DNA of 64,000 bases from Pseudomonadota bacterium (GTDB lineage Bacteria; Pseudomonadota; Alphaproteobacteria; Rhizobiales; Xanthobacteraceae), in NCBI GenBank assembly GCA_023386885.1, contig JAEWIX010000003.1, forward strand, positions 1-64,000. The letters are read 5' to 3'. Below the pieces are notes generated by a model. The model saw only the letters and a list, made by a program, of their open reading frames with translations. It searched no databases and was not told the origin of the DNA. The translations under genes were made by a program, and so were the position numbers. Shown here one piece after another: positions 35,003 through 41,856 of this stretch; the first letter of the stretch is position 1, and every line of letters begins with the position of its first letter.

Positions 35003-35976
35003 CTGCCATACGTTCGGTTGCGCTAGGCTGCGGCTCCTATTTGCCGAAGCAGATCCTGACCAATACCGATCTGGCCGCCAAGATCGACACCTCCGATGAA
35101 TGGATCGTGCAACGCACGGGAATTCGCGAACGCCACGTCGCGGCGCCGGACGAGTTTACCTCGCATCTTGCGATCAACGCGGCCAAGGCGGCGCTCGCCG
35201 ATGCCGGCGTCGATGCTCAATCGATTGACCTGATCGTGTTGGCGACATCGACTCCCGACAACACGTTTCCAGCGACGGCGGTGGCCGTGCAGCACGGCCT
35301 CGGCATCAACCACGGCGCGGCGTTCGATCTGCAGGCAGTGTGCTCCGGCTTCGTTTTCGCGCTGGCGACCGCGGACAACTTTCTGCGCACCGGCGCATTC
35401 AAGCGCGCGCTGGTGATCGGCGCCGAAACCTTTTCGCGCATTCTCGACTGGACCGATCGCGGCACCTGCGTGCTGTTCGGCGACGGCGCCGGCGCGGTGG
35501 TGCTCGAAGCACAGGAGCAGCCGGGATTGTCCTCCGATCGCGGCATCCTGACGACACATTTGCGCTCCGATGGTCGCCACAAAGAGAAGCTGTTCGTCGA
35601 CGGCGGCCCCTCCACGACACAGACCGTGGGGCATCTGCGTATGGAAGGCCGCGAGGTGTTCAAGCACGCCGTCGGCATGATCACCGATGTGATTGTCGAT
35701 GCGTTCAACGCCACCGGGACCACAGCCGACGATATCGATTGGTTCGTTCCGCATCAGGCCAACAAGCGCATCATCGATGCTTCAGCGCACAAGTTGCATA
35801 TTGCGCCGCAGAAAGTCGTGCTGACGGTTGATCGTCACGGCAATACATCCGCGGCTTCGATTCCGCTGGCGCTGGATGCGGCTGTGCATGATGGTCGCAT
35901 CAAGCGAGGCGATCTCGTATTGCTGGAAGCGATGGGCGGTGGTTTCACTTGGGGTTCTGCGCTGCTGCGCTGGTGA
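34999..35976 (+). CDS. fabH: 3-Oxoacyl-[acyl-carrier-protein] synthase III
   Basis: FabH starts fatty-acid synthesis by condensing acetyl-CoA with malonyl-ACP. The 325-residue protein has the complete catalytic triad: Cys115 in LQAVCSGFVF, His252 in FVPHQANKRI and Asn282 in RHGNTSAAS. The N-terminal TSDEWIVQRTGIRERH motif is also typical. The GTG start overlaps the plsX stop by 4 bp. Downstream lie ihfA and merR in the order normal for Rhizobiales. Confidence 0.97.
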   Translation: MTAIRSVALGCGSYLPKQILTNTDLAAKIDTSDEWIVQRTGIRERHVAAPDEFTSHLAINAAKAALADAGVDAQSIDLIVLATSTPDNTFPATAVAVQHGLGINHGAAFDLQAVCSGFVFALATADNFLRTGAFKRALVIGAETFSRILDWTDRGTCVLFGDGAGAVVLEAQEQPGLSSDRGILTTHLRSDGRHKEKLFVDGGPSTTQTVGHLRMEGREVFKHAVGMITDVIVDAFNATGTTADDIDWFVPHQANKRIIDASAHKLHIAPQKVVLTVDRHGNTSAASIPLALDAAVHDGRIKRGDLVLLEAMGGGFTWGSALLRW

Positions 35977-36106
35977 ACCTCAAGTTGGTATTTATATCGA
36001 GTTTGCTCGATCTGGATGCGACTGCATTGATGTGCGCTGTTGACCCGCGCGCGCTAAGCTCATAATTTCCGGTGCGAAATCTTTTCGCCGTGAGTTGGGG
36101 CAGGCG

Positions 36107-36424
36107 ATGGCTGGAACTGGCAAAACCGTAACACGTGTCGATTTGTGTGAGGCCGTCTATCAGAAGGTAGGCCTGTCACGCACGGAGTCGTCTGCGTTCG
36201 TTGAGCTGGTGCTGAAGGAAATCACCGATTGTCTGGAGAAGGGTGAAACCGTCAAGCTGTCGTCTTTCGGCTCCTTCATGGTGCGCAAGAAAGGCCAGCG
36301 TATTGGTCGCAATCCAAAGACCGGAACCGAAGTTCCTATTTCGCCGCGCCGCGTGATGGTGTTCAAGCCGTCGGCGATCCTCAAGCAACGGATCAATGCG
36401 AACGGTGCCGACAAGAGCGAGTGA
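36107..36424 (+). CDS. ihfA: Integration host factor alpha subunit
   Basis: IHF-alpha pairs with IHF-beta to bend DNA by about 160 degrees. The 105-residue protein matches the DNABII fold. TRVDLCEAVYQKVGLSRTES covers the first helices, KLSSFGSFMVRKK the beta-sheet, and RIGRNPKTGTEVPISPRRVM the DNA-inserting arm with its Pro tip. The ATG at 36107 preserves the family N-terminus; an upstream TTG at 36095 would add four residues. It follows fabH by 130 bp. Confidence 0.96.
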   Translation: MAGTGKTVTRVDLCEAVYQKVGLSRTESSAFVELVLKEITDCLEKGETVKLSSFGSFMVRKKGQRIGRNPKTGTEVPISPRRVMVFKPSAILKQRINANGADKSE

Positions 36425-36555
36425 TCGTTCTGTTTCCGCAGGCGTGCCTTTGCATCTCTGATTATTCCGCGTTGCTTTCCATCCGGTCTCCGCTGCAGTA
36501 GACTATTCCGACACGTCGCGACGTCGGATTCGCGCCACCCTCAAGCACAGGGAGC

Positions 36556-37212
36556 ATGCATTTGGACAAGGCGCCGGATGCATTCCGCACCATCAGCGAG
36601 GTCGCGGAGGAACTTGAAGTTCCCCAGCACGTGCTGCGGTTCTGGGAGACGCGTTTTACGCAGATCAAGCCGATGAAGCGCAGCGGGGGGCGGCGCTACT
36701 ATCGCCCCGACGATGTCGATCTGCTGCGCGGCATCCGGCGGTTGCTTTACGGCGAAGGCTACACAATCCGGGGTGTGCAGCGAATCCTGAAAGAGCACGG
36801 CATCAAATCGGTTCAGGGGCTGACGGAGAATGTGGCGGTCGCGGTCGGTCCGATCGAGCGGGCAGCTTCGCCAGCGGTGCGCGGCGACGCCGATCGAGAC
36901 GAGGATTTCGACGACGCGAATGATAATGATGTCGAGGACGAGATCGATAACGATCTCGAAGCGGCTGGTGATGACGAGGATGCTGAGGATGCCGTGCCGC
37001 CACAGCGACGCGAGCCCGCACTGTCCGTGCCCCGTCGCGCCGAGCCGGCGATGCACGTCGGCGAGGGACCTTCTGCCCGGCTGCGGGCCGAAAATCCCGC
37101 TGGAGTAAGTCAGCGTGCTGAGCCTCGTCTCGACGGCGACCGGTTGCGTGCGGTGCTAGCGGAGTTGACCGCCTGCCGGCAGTTGCTCGATGGTGCCTTG
37201 AAGGACGAATAG
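36556..37212 (+). CDS. MerR-family regulator with an acidic C-terminal tail
   Basis: A 218-residue regulator. The N-terminal winged helix reads FRTISEVAEELEVPQHVLRF, WETRFTQIKPMKRSGGRRYY and RPDDVDLLRGIRRLLYGEGY, a clear MerR DNA-binding domain. From about residue 110 to 150 it is strongly acidic (DEDFDDANDNDVEDEIDND), and a Pro/Arg-rich linker and short helical C-terminus follow. No metal-binding cysteine set is present, so it is not a classical metal sensor. AGGGAGC precedes the ATG. The ihfA-merR order is normal for Rhizobiales. Confidence 0.9.
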   Translation: MHLDKAPDAFRTISEVAEELEVPQHVLRFWETRFTQIKPMKRSGGRRYYRPDDVDLLRGIRRLLYGEGYTIRGVQRILKEHGIKSVQGLTENVAVAVGPIERAASPAVRGDADRDEDFDDANDNDVEDEIDNDLEAAGDDEDAEDAVPPQRREPALSVPRRAEPAMHVGEGPSARLRAENPAGVSQRAEPRLDGDRLRAVLAELTACRQLLDGALKDE

Positions 37213-37347
37213 TATGCGTTAGGTGGCCGCGACATGAGATCGTGGCTCAGGGGGCATCCTGCTAAGCGTCGATGGCCTCAAATCGGTTATCCGCCTACCT
37301 TGCGCCAGGGCCGGATCGCGGCTACAGGAACGGGGCCGCAAATGGCA

Positions 37348-37425
37348 CGGAGCGTGGCGCAGCCCGGTTAGCGCACTAGTCTGGGGGACTAGGGGTCGTG
37401 GGTTCAAATCCCGCCGCTCCGACCA
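37348..37425 (+). tRNA. tRNA-Pro (anticodon GGG)
   Basis: A complete cloverleaf. The acceptor stem is CGGAGCG with CGCTCCG, the D-arm is GCGC...GCGC, and the anticodon stem is CTAGT with ACTAG enclosing loop CTGGGGG, which gives anticodon GGG. The T-arm GTGGG-TTCAAAT-CCCGC follows. A discriminator A and an encoded CCA end the gene at 37425. Confidence 0.97.
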
Positions 37426-37452
37426 TCAAAACCCCGAAATCGGTGAGATGTG

Positions 37453-37478
37453 AAAATGGCCCGTGCGGGTCATTTTTT
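37453..37478 (+). terminator. Terminator after tRNA-Pro
   Basis: AAAATGGCCC (37453-37462) pairs with GGGTCATTTT (37467-37476), with one G-U pair, around a GTGC tetraloop. The T-run continues to 37478. It lies about 28 bp past the tRNA. Confidence 0.85.
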
Positions 37479-37568
37479 GATTCCGGGGCATGTCATCACC
37501 AATTGCGAACCGAATCCCGCCTGCTCGGTGGCGATACATCCGGACCATTCTGCTTCAGAAGTGGCATC

Positions 37569-37598
37569 TGCTGCCGTTTCGAATGCTGCCGTTTCGAA
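37569..37598. repeat. Perfect 15-bp tandem duplication
   Basis: TGCTGCCGTTTCGAA occurs twice head-to-tail (37569-37583 and 37584-37598). The surrounding 37426-37690 region contains no credible gene. Confidence 0.85.
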
Positions 37599-37666
37599 GA
37601 GCTTCGAAATGACGACACTTCCTCACCTCAACCAGGCGAAGTGCGCGGTGTTCCATTCCAAGAAAA

Positions 37667-37684
37667 TGGCCCCAAGCGGGGCCA
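37667..37684 (-). terminator. Terminator of the BA14K-like gene
   Basis: TGGCCCC (37667-37673) pairs with GGGGCCA (37678-37684) around AAGC. Read leftward, TTTTC follows the stem. It begins 6 bp past the stop of the leftward gene. Confidence 0.8.
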
Positions 37685-37690
37685 AAGTTT

Positions 37691-38068
37691 CTAGGGACAG
37701 GGGTGCCGAATGCCGTCGTATCCCAAATAGGTACCCGACGCCGGATCATACGACTTGAACCGGTTCATGCAGTAAGCAACTGCGTCATTGGTGCGTGCGT
37801 TGCTGTTGGCGATCGCGCTGCCGATGATTGCGCCCGCAGCCAGGCCGCCGATTGCTGGGCCCCAGCCATAGCCATAGTGCCGATGGCGCCAATGACCTCC
37901 GTGCCAACCGTGATGACGGTGATGGTGGCCGCGCCACTGCACGTCGATGACGTTACGATCGGCATTAGCGCCTGCTGCCGTTGCCGGCGATAGTGGGGCG
38001 GCGCCTGCTGCCGCCGTTGAGCCGATGAGAAGGGCTGCGCCGAGCGAGGCCGCAATTGCTCTCTTCAT
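37691..38068 (-). CDS. BA14K-like exported protein
   Basis: A 125-residue secreted protein. A signal peptide (about 1-24, ending GAAP) precedes a His/Gly/Trp-rich segment around residues 48-68 with a run of HHRHHGWHGG. A glycine-rich hydrophobic stretch (GPAIGGLAAGAIIGSAIA) comes next. The C-terminal motif AYCMNRFKSYDPASGTYLG is typical of the BA14K family, immunoreactive or lectin-like envelope proteins of Rhizobiales. The ATG at 38068 has GAGGGAG upstream. The His-rich part could bind metals. It faces the tRNA and ends in its own terminator. Confidence 0.88.
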   Translation of the reverse strand: MKRAIAASLGAALLIGSTAAAGAAPLSPATAAGANADRNVIDVQWRGHHHRHHGWHGGHWRHRHYGYGWGPAIGGLAAGAIIGSAIANSNARTNDAVAYCMNRFKSYDPASGTYLGYDGIRHPCP

Positions 38069-38230
38069 GTTTTTCTCCCTCTTGCCGATGGTTGTATGAG
38101 TTAATCGAATACAACGAGAAGAGTTCACAACATTACGGAGGTTTAATGCTTCGTGAGGAGCTGGTGATCGGCCGCGGCCTTGGATTGCCACCCTCGCGTT
38201 AGATCCAGCGGCCTACATGGCGGACGGACT

Positions 38231-38266
38231 AAAAAATGCCCCTGATCTCGAGGGCGAGACAGGGGC
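38231..38266 (-). terminator. Strong leftward intrinsic terminator
   Basis: GCCCCTG (38238-38244) pairs with CAGGGGC (38260-38266), and TCTCG with CGAGA inside, with one bulged A and an AGGG loop. Read leftward, six T follow (38231-38236). No confident protein gene ends here. Confidence 0.85.
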
Positions 38267-38481
38267 AGGCTGCTCAAAGAAGTCCGCCGGCTCAGACGAG
38301 TGGCGGATGACGGCAAAGTACAAGGCGCGCTGGCCAATATCATTGGGACATTCTGCCCCTGCGACAGAACGCATCAGGGCCGCGATATCGCGGAGCGGCA
38401 ATAAGCGGCCGCGCCGGACGGCCGTTTCGCGGTCGAGATTGGGCGATGGGCCGCGGCGGGACGGCAACTCCACCAAACGAA
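38231..38481 (-). ncRNA. Candidate small RNA or short unrecognised gene between two terminators
   Basis: About 215 bp lie between a leftward terminator at 38482-38509 and another at 38231-38266. A transcript starting inside this interval would end in a textbook terminator, which suggests a small RNA. The interval is open in one leftward frame (within 38213-38548), but that frame runs through both hairpins and has no good ribosome-binding site. A protein is therefore less likely. No known RNA family is recognised and no promoter is assigned. Confidence 0.3.
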
Positions 38482-38509
38482 AAAGTCCCGCCATTTCTGG
38501 CGGGACTTT
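38482..38509 (-). terminator. Perfect 12-bp terminator downstream of the HTH gene
   Basis: AAAGTCCCGCCA (38482-38493) pairs with TGGCGGGACTTT (38498-38509) around TTTC. Read leftward it ends in TTTTT, so it terminates the HTH gene at 38586-38885. The rightward T-run is only three bases. Confidence 0.88.
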
Positions 38510-38585
38510 GCAGCAGTCAGTACATCCGTGATCTGCCGCGTCGCTCATTGGATGAGCGATATAGGATCAATGAATTGCAGTACCC

Positions 38586-38885
38586 TCATGGGACGCGGTC
38601 GTTCGCAACGATGCCGCCTTCACATTCGAGACGCGCGATCTGCTCCGCCTCGACATTGTTGAACTTCAGTCGCACGCCGTAACCGCTGCCGTTCTCCGGG
38701 ATGAAAATTGCCCCGAGCTCTTCCAGTGCGTTCCTGATTTCTTCAATCTCGTATGCTTCAGGACGCCCCGCAGTATTTTCAAAGCGTTCAATGACGCTGA
38801 CGTCGACGCCTGAACGTCTCGCAAGCATCGGGCGCGAAATTTCAACGAGCGCACGGGCCGCGCGACACTGCGATCCAGTAATCAT
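38586..38885 (-). CDS. Small XRE-type helix-turn-helix regulator
   Basis: A 99-residue protein whose first 60 residues match a Cro/C1-type HTH: MITGSQCRAARALVEISRPM, LARRSGVDVSVIERFENTAG, then EIEEIRNALEELGAIFIPE. The C-terminal 35 residues (GYGVRLKFNNVEAEQIARL) may mediate dimerisation. AGGAGA precedes the ATG at 38885; the longer frame to 39023 lacks such a site. It ends in a strong terminator. It is the only DNA-binding protein inside the 37.4-43 kb small-gene region, so it might control neighbours. Confidence 0.82.
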   Translation of the reverse strand: MITGSQCRAARALVEISRPMLARRSGVDVSVIERFENTAGRPEAYEIEEIRNALEELGAIFIPENGSGYGVRLKFNNVEAEQIARLECEGGIVANDRVP

Positions 38886-38901
38886 CGATTCATCTCCTAT
38901 C

Positions 38902-39036
38902 CTAGTAATACCTCGCGTCTCTGCGGTTGTGAGAGGTGCAGCGGATCGGCTTCGGACTCCGGACGCCATCAGGATCCATGAACCAGATAAATGCCACCCA
39001 GGCCAGAAGCATCGCGCCAACACTGATCAGCATCAT
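38902..39036 (-). CDS. Putative 44-residue single-helix membrane peptide
   Basis: A short frame: an N-terminal hydrophobic helix (MMLISVGAMLLAWVAFIWFM) followed by a basic, Arg-rich tail (about 24 residues). The start at 39036 has GAGG seven bases upstream. Extensions to 39054 or 39132 lack ribosome-binding sites. It lies 16 bp upstream of the HTH gene on the same strand and could be its operon leader. No family is recognised. Confidence 0.4.
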   Translation of the reverse strand: MMLISVGAMLLAWVAFIWFMDPDGVRSPKPIRCTSHNRRDARYY

Positions 39037-39131
39037 TTGTAAACCTCGCACCATCTTGGCCGCGCCGATGCCATTCAAGCATCGAAGCAGCGATTGTGTT
39101 TCTGTCGGAACGTGAAGTCGGCTCTGTATCA

Positions 39132-39162
39132 TCGACAGGTCGAAGTATCGTCGACACGTCGA
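39132..39162. promoter_or_regulatory. Twin palindromic operator (TCGAC-N2-GTCGA twice)
   Basis: Two perfect 12-bp palindromes, TCGACAGGTCGA (39132-39143) and TCGACACGTCGA (39151-39162), lie 19 bp centre to centre within a 19-bp tandem repeat (39127-39145 and 39146-39164). They sit in the 321-bp region between leftward and rightward small genes. The rest of that region (39037-39357) holds an EcfG-type promoter and no credible gene. Confidence 0.55.
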
Positions 39163-39298
39163 ACGTCGTCATCGAAAATGAATATGACATTGTCAGAGCA
39201 TGGCCACTATCTAGTAACAAATACTGACGTTTCAACCGGCTGCGACATTGTGCGACCTTCGGTAATGCCGATTCGGGCGAGGTTTCTGCTATTTCCCC

Positions 39299-39323
39299 GG
39301 AACACGCCGCGATGGCACTCGTT
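39299..39323 (+). promoter_or_regulatory. EcfG-type general-stress promoter
   Basis: GGAAC (39299-39303), exactly 16 bp, then CGTT (39320-39323): the full consensus for the alphaproteobacterial general-stress sigma factor EcfG. The -10 lies 34 bp before the ATG at 39358. Confidence 0.75.
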
Positions 39324-39357
39324 CTCATCCATAGTGGAAACGATATCGAGAATTGCA

Positions 39358-39627
39358 ATGGCGGCACAAATTGGAATCCCGGCGGATGCGAGTACAGAGC
39401 AACTTCATATCGTTATCGGCGCGCTCTATCTGAGCTTGGCCCATGCGATGGAGCATATCGCGAAGTCGGAAAACCTGTCGTCGACGGTCGCGTTCAAGGA
39501 TCAGCTGCTAACAGCCCTCAAAAGCGGTGATATCGATATGTCGTTGCTTGACGATGCAAAGACGTTCGATCTCGTCATCTCGATCGTCGAGAGTGCGTTG
39601 CAATTGACCGCTGGCAGCGGAAAGTAA
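39358..39627 (+). CDS. Small helical stress-associated protein, unknown
   Basis: An 89-residue soluble, mostly helical protein (MAAQIGIPADASTEQLHIVI...) with no signal peptide, membrane helix or cysteine. I do not recognise a family. The ATG at 39358 lies just downstream of a full-consensus EcfG promoter, which suggests induction during stationary phase or general stress. A longer open frame runs upstream to 39094, but it crosses the promoter and twin operator, so I reject that extension. Confidence 0.6.
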   Translation: MAAQIGIPADASTEQLHIVIGALYLSLAHAMEHIAKSENLSSTVAFKDQLLTALKSGDIDMSLLDDAKTFDLVISIVESALQLTAGSGK

Positions 39628-39632
39628 CGCTG

Positions 39633-39833
39633 TTATTTCGGCTGCTTCAGTTCCGAAGAGCCGATCCATCGATTCATCTCAGCAGCCCTGTCCGCCTGAT
39701 TAGCCTTTGCGAGTGCGGCCGCTTTATCATCTCTCGATGACATCATCTCTGCCCGCTCTCGCATAAGTCTGGCGAACACCGCGAGGCGTTCCGTCAAAGA
39801 TTCCGTTTGTTTGAAACGTCGCCGTTTGAACAT
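39633..39833 (-). CDS. Small basic/charged protein conserved in rhizobia-like genomes
   Basis: A 66-residue protein starting MFKRRRFKQTESLTERLAVF, with charged helices and a C-terminal MNRWIGSSELKQP motif. From memory, many short Bradyrhizobium proteins share this design (basic start, LRERA helix, MSEWLRSPGL-like end), all of unknown function. GGAAAGGAG is an excellent ribosome-binding site. It converges with the 39358 gene and has an EcfG-type promoter about 90 bp upstream. Confidence 0.75.
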   Translation of the reverse strand: MFKRRRFKQTESLTERLAVFARLMRERAEMMSSRDDKAAALAKANQADRAAEMNRWIGSSELKQPK

Positions 39834-39923
39834 GGCGCGCTCCTTTCCGTGAGAGGAAGGCGGGAGCGCAAAGAGGCGTTCTCATCACCGATGAATGCCG
39901 AGGGCCGAGCGATGATCTTGTTC

Positions 39924-39948
39924 AACACCCGGGAATGGGCGAAGTTCC
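39924..39948 (-). promoter_or_regulatory. EcfG-type promoter for the 39633-39833 gene
   Basis: Read leftward: GGAAC (39948-39944), 16 bp, then TGTT (39927-39924). It differs from consensus only in the first -10 base. It lies in a 316-bp intergenic region (39834-40149) that otherwise holds a second EcfG promoter on the opposite strand and no gene. Confidence 0.6.
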
Positions 39949-40086
39949 GGCATGCTTCTAGATAAGGTTTGAGATCAGTTCAGACGTCACCGTTGAGCAA
40001 GTATCAAATATCCGCTCTGGTCAGCTGCGCGATGCAACTTGCCACGATATTGCCTCGGGAACGACGTGCTGACCGTCAAATTCGTA

Positions 40087-40111
40087 GGAACGGCGTCATT
40101 GCTCTCTCGTT
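40087..40111 (+). promoter_or_regulatory. EcfG-type promoter for the DUF1236 gene
   Basis: GGAAC (40087-40091), exactly 16 bp, then CGTT (40108-40111), a full match to the EcfG consensus, 38 bp before the ATG at 40150. Confidence 0.75.
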
Positions 40112-40149
40112 GTCTGCCGTGGGGCGACCCAACGGACAGGAGAGATTGT

Positions 40150-40866
40150 ATGCGAAATCGACTTATGACATCGGTAGCGATATTGACGATCCTTACAGGG
40201 TCGAGTGCCGCTTTCGCACAGGGCGCTGGAACAAAGGACTCGCCATCGGCAGGAAGCGCAACGCAGCATTCGCCTTCGACGGCGCCTCAATCCGGATCGA
40301 GCGCGTCACCGCAGATGAACAGGAGCCAACCTTCGGACAGTAATGGATCCGCAGTTCGGCAAGAGTCCACACAATCCGGCGAGAGTGGAAGAGGAGCGCG
40401 ACAGAACGCGCAGGACTCTCGTCCTGAAGGTTCGAGGCGTCAGCACTCCTCCGATCACGATTCAAAAAGCGACCGGATGAAGAGCTCCGATTCCGATAGT
40501 CAGAAGAAAAAGGACAATATGAATGCGGAGCGCCGCGGCAACGAAACAGGCCGTGATACGCAGCGCTCGGAAACGCGTTCCCATACAACGACGGGACAAG
40601 CTGGCGCAGGTGCGAAGCTTTCGACCGAGCAACGCACGAAGATCACAAGCGTAATTCGCGAGCAGCGCGTTCAGCCTGAAACGAACGTCAACTTCAATAT
40701 CTCAGTCGGCACCCGTGTTCCGAGGAGCGTGCATTTCCATCCGCTCCCGGCAGAAATCATAACGGTCTATCCCGACTGGCGCGGGTACGAGTTTTTCCTC
40801 GTGCGAGGGGAAATCATTGTGGTGAATCCTCGCACGTTCGAAATCGTGGCGGTCCTTGAGGTGTGA
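40150..40866 (+). CDS. Exported DUF1236 protein with a long Ser/Gln/Arg-rich linker
   Basis: A 238-residue secreted protein. The signal peptide (about 1-23, ending SSAAFA) precedes some 130 residues of low-complexity sequence rich in Ser, Gln, Asp and Arg. The folded C-terminal part from about 175 (NVNFNISVGTRVPRSVHFHP, then YPDWRGYEFFLVRGEIIVV) matches DUF1236, which is common in Rhizobiales and often duplicated. AGGAGA precedes the ATG at 40150. A consensus EcfG promoter and a downstream hairpin define it as a single-gene stress unit. The disordered region suggests a periplasmic spacer or hydration role. Confidence 0.88.
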   Translation: MRNRLMTSVAILTILTGSSAAFAQGAGTKDSPSAGSATQHSPSTAPQSGSSASPQMNRSQPSDSNGSAVRQESTQSGESGRGARQNAQDSRPEGSRRQHSSDHDSKSDRMKSSDSDSQKKKDNMNAERRGNETGRDTQRSETRSHTTTGQAGAGAKLSTEQRTKITSVIREQRVQPETNVNFNISVGTRVPRSVHFHPLPAEIITVYPDWRGYEFFLVRGEIIVVNPRTFEIVAVLEV

Positions 40867-40872
40867 GGCCAG

Positions 40873-40903
40873 AATGGCCCGACAGGGCGTCTGTCGGGCC
40901 ATT
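40873..40903 (+). terminator. Hairpin after the DUF1236 gene
   Basis: A perfect 13-bp stem, AATGGCCCGACAG (40873-40885) and CTGTCGGGCCATT (40891-40903), with loop GGCGT, 7 bp past the stop. The T-run is weak. The following 40904-41161 stretch holds no credible gene. Confidence 0.75.
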
Positions 40904-41161
40904 GTAGTTCGTCGGTACCAATGGATTTTCGGCGGGCTCGAATCTATCGGCCACCACGTTTGTTAGCTCGCTCGTGGTACTGCTCGCTTCGAGGTCGTTC
41001 AGGCGAGGTTTTCTCGTTGAAGAGTGGTCGTTGCCGCGCGGTTGATTGCAGGGGCAAGGCCTCAACTCGAAGTACCTTCCGTTTTCGTGCGGCTCGGTCG
41101 AGCCGATCGGGGAACGATAACTCCCGCGCAGGATTTCCTTTCTCAGAACGGGAGAGAAGCG

Positions 41162-41406
41162 ATGGAATCCGGTTATCCGCGGCCGCCTTATCCAGCCCAG
41201 CAACAGCCGATGCCCGGCGACACGGCAAGTATGGATCCGATACCGGATCACGGAGAGACGACCACAAAGGTTCGAGTCGGCCTGCCGGGAAGCGCGCCGG
41301 ACAGCCGGCGGAGCTTGCAACGACGTACGTCATGCTTGCCGATCCGCTCTCCAGCTACGTCTCGGGCGCGACAGTCGCCGTGACCGGAGGCCGGCCGTTC
41401 CTTTAA
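41162..41406 (+). pseudogene. Remnant of a YghA-type short-chain dehydrogenase (internal deletion and frameshift)
   Basis: The 5' part reads MESGYPRPPYPAQQQPMPGD, then MDPIPDHGET, the typical N-terminus of YghA-like SDRs. In the +1 frame it continues KGSSRPAGKRA and then jumps directly to GQPAELATTYVMLADPLSS and GATVAVTGGRPFL, the normal C-terminus. The Rossmann core, the catalytic Ser-Tyr-Lys and most of the protein are missing: 245 bp remain, where the family needs about 870. A good ribosome-binding site (GGGAGAG) survives. An inactivated oxidoreductase in the small-gene stress region is the best reading. Confidence 0.8.
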
Positions 41407-41419
41407 GGAGTGAAACGCG

Positions 41420-41602
41420 ATGAGTGTAAGTCATAAGGGAAGCGGGCAGTTGGGCGATACCAAGCCACGCCTGAGCGAGGACGATATTCAACGGGAGGAA
41501 TTTGGTCCGCGAGGCGTTCCCGGCCAGCCCGATCCCGCCCGCATGGTGCCGCAGCAGGAAAAGAACATTCCGAAGAACGTTGATCCCGGGCATACGGCCT
41601 AG
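41420..41602 (+). CDS. Small hydrophilic protein, unknown
   Basis: A 60-residue polar protein (MSVSHKGSGQLGDTKPRLSE...) rich in Pro, Gly, Gln and charged residues and probably disordered. There are no cysteines or membrane segments. AAGGAG precedes the ATG at ideal spacing. It follows the SDR remnant by 13 bp and precedes another small gene by 23 bp, so all three were probably one operon. No family is recognised; a hydrophilin-like stress role is only a guess. Confidence 0.65.
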   Translation: MSVSHKGSGQLGDTKPRLSEDDIQREEFGPRGVPGQPDPARMVPQQEKNIPKNVDPGHTA

Positions 41603-41625
41603 GCAACGAGAAAGACGGAGGACAT

Positions 41626-41835
41626 ATGGGTCTGGCCAGCTATGCGATTACTCCGATTGCCGGGAAGTGGGGCGTTCTCCATGACGGCGAAGTGGAAGGT
41701 GATTACGTCACGAAGGAAGCCGCGTTCGAGGCGGCTGTCGCCGCCGCTTCGCTTGCGATCCGTGAAGGTCACGAGGTGCACGTCAGCGCGCCCGGAGTCA
41801 CGCCGGACAATCCGGCGACCACCACAGCCCGATGA
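41626..41835 (+). CDS. Small conserved protein (DUF2188-like)
   Basis: A 69-residue protein: MGLASYAITPIAGKWGVLHD, then TKEAAFEAAVAAASLAIREG and HEVHVSAP. The short beta-hairpin with a Trp-Gly pair followed by an Ala-rich helix resembles DUF2188-type domains; that resemblance is from memory. ACGGAGGAC precedes the ATG. It is the last gene of the 41.1-41.8 kb string. Function unknown. Confidence 0.7.
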   Translation: MGLASYAITPIAGKWGVLHDGEVEGDYVTKEAAFEAAVAAASLAIREGHEVHVSAPGVTPDNPATTTAR

Positions 41836-41856
41836 CTTTGGAAATCAGGACCGTCG

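Noticed and set aside
37348..37690. Integrative element attached at tRNA-Pro
   Set aside because: No integrase, and no second copy of the tRNA 3' end was noticed in the window.
38213..38548. 111-residue leftward frame
   Set aside because: It runs through two strong terminators; its C-terminus is simply the translated hairpin. Reported instead as a candidate RNA interval.
41111..41135. Possible fourth EcfG promoter before the SDR remnant
   Set aside because: GGAAC is present, but the base run at the -10 spacing reads GATT or ATTT, not CGTT.
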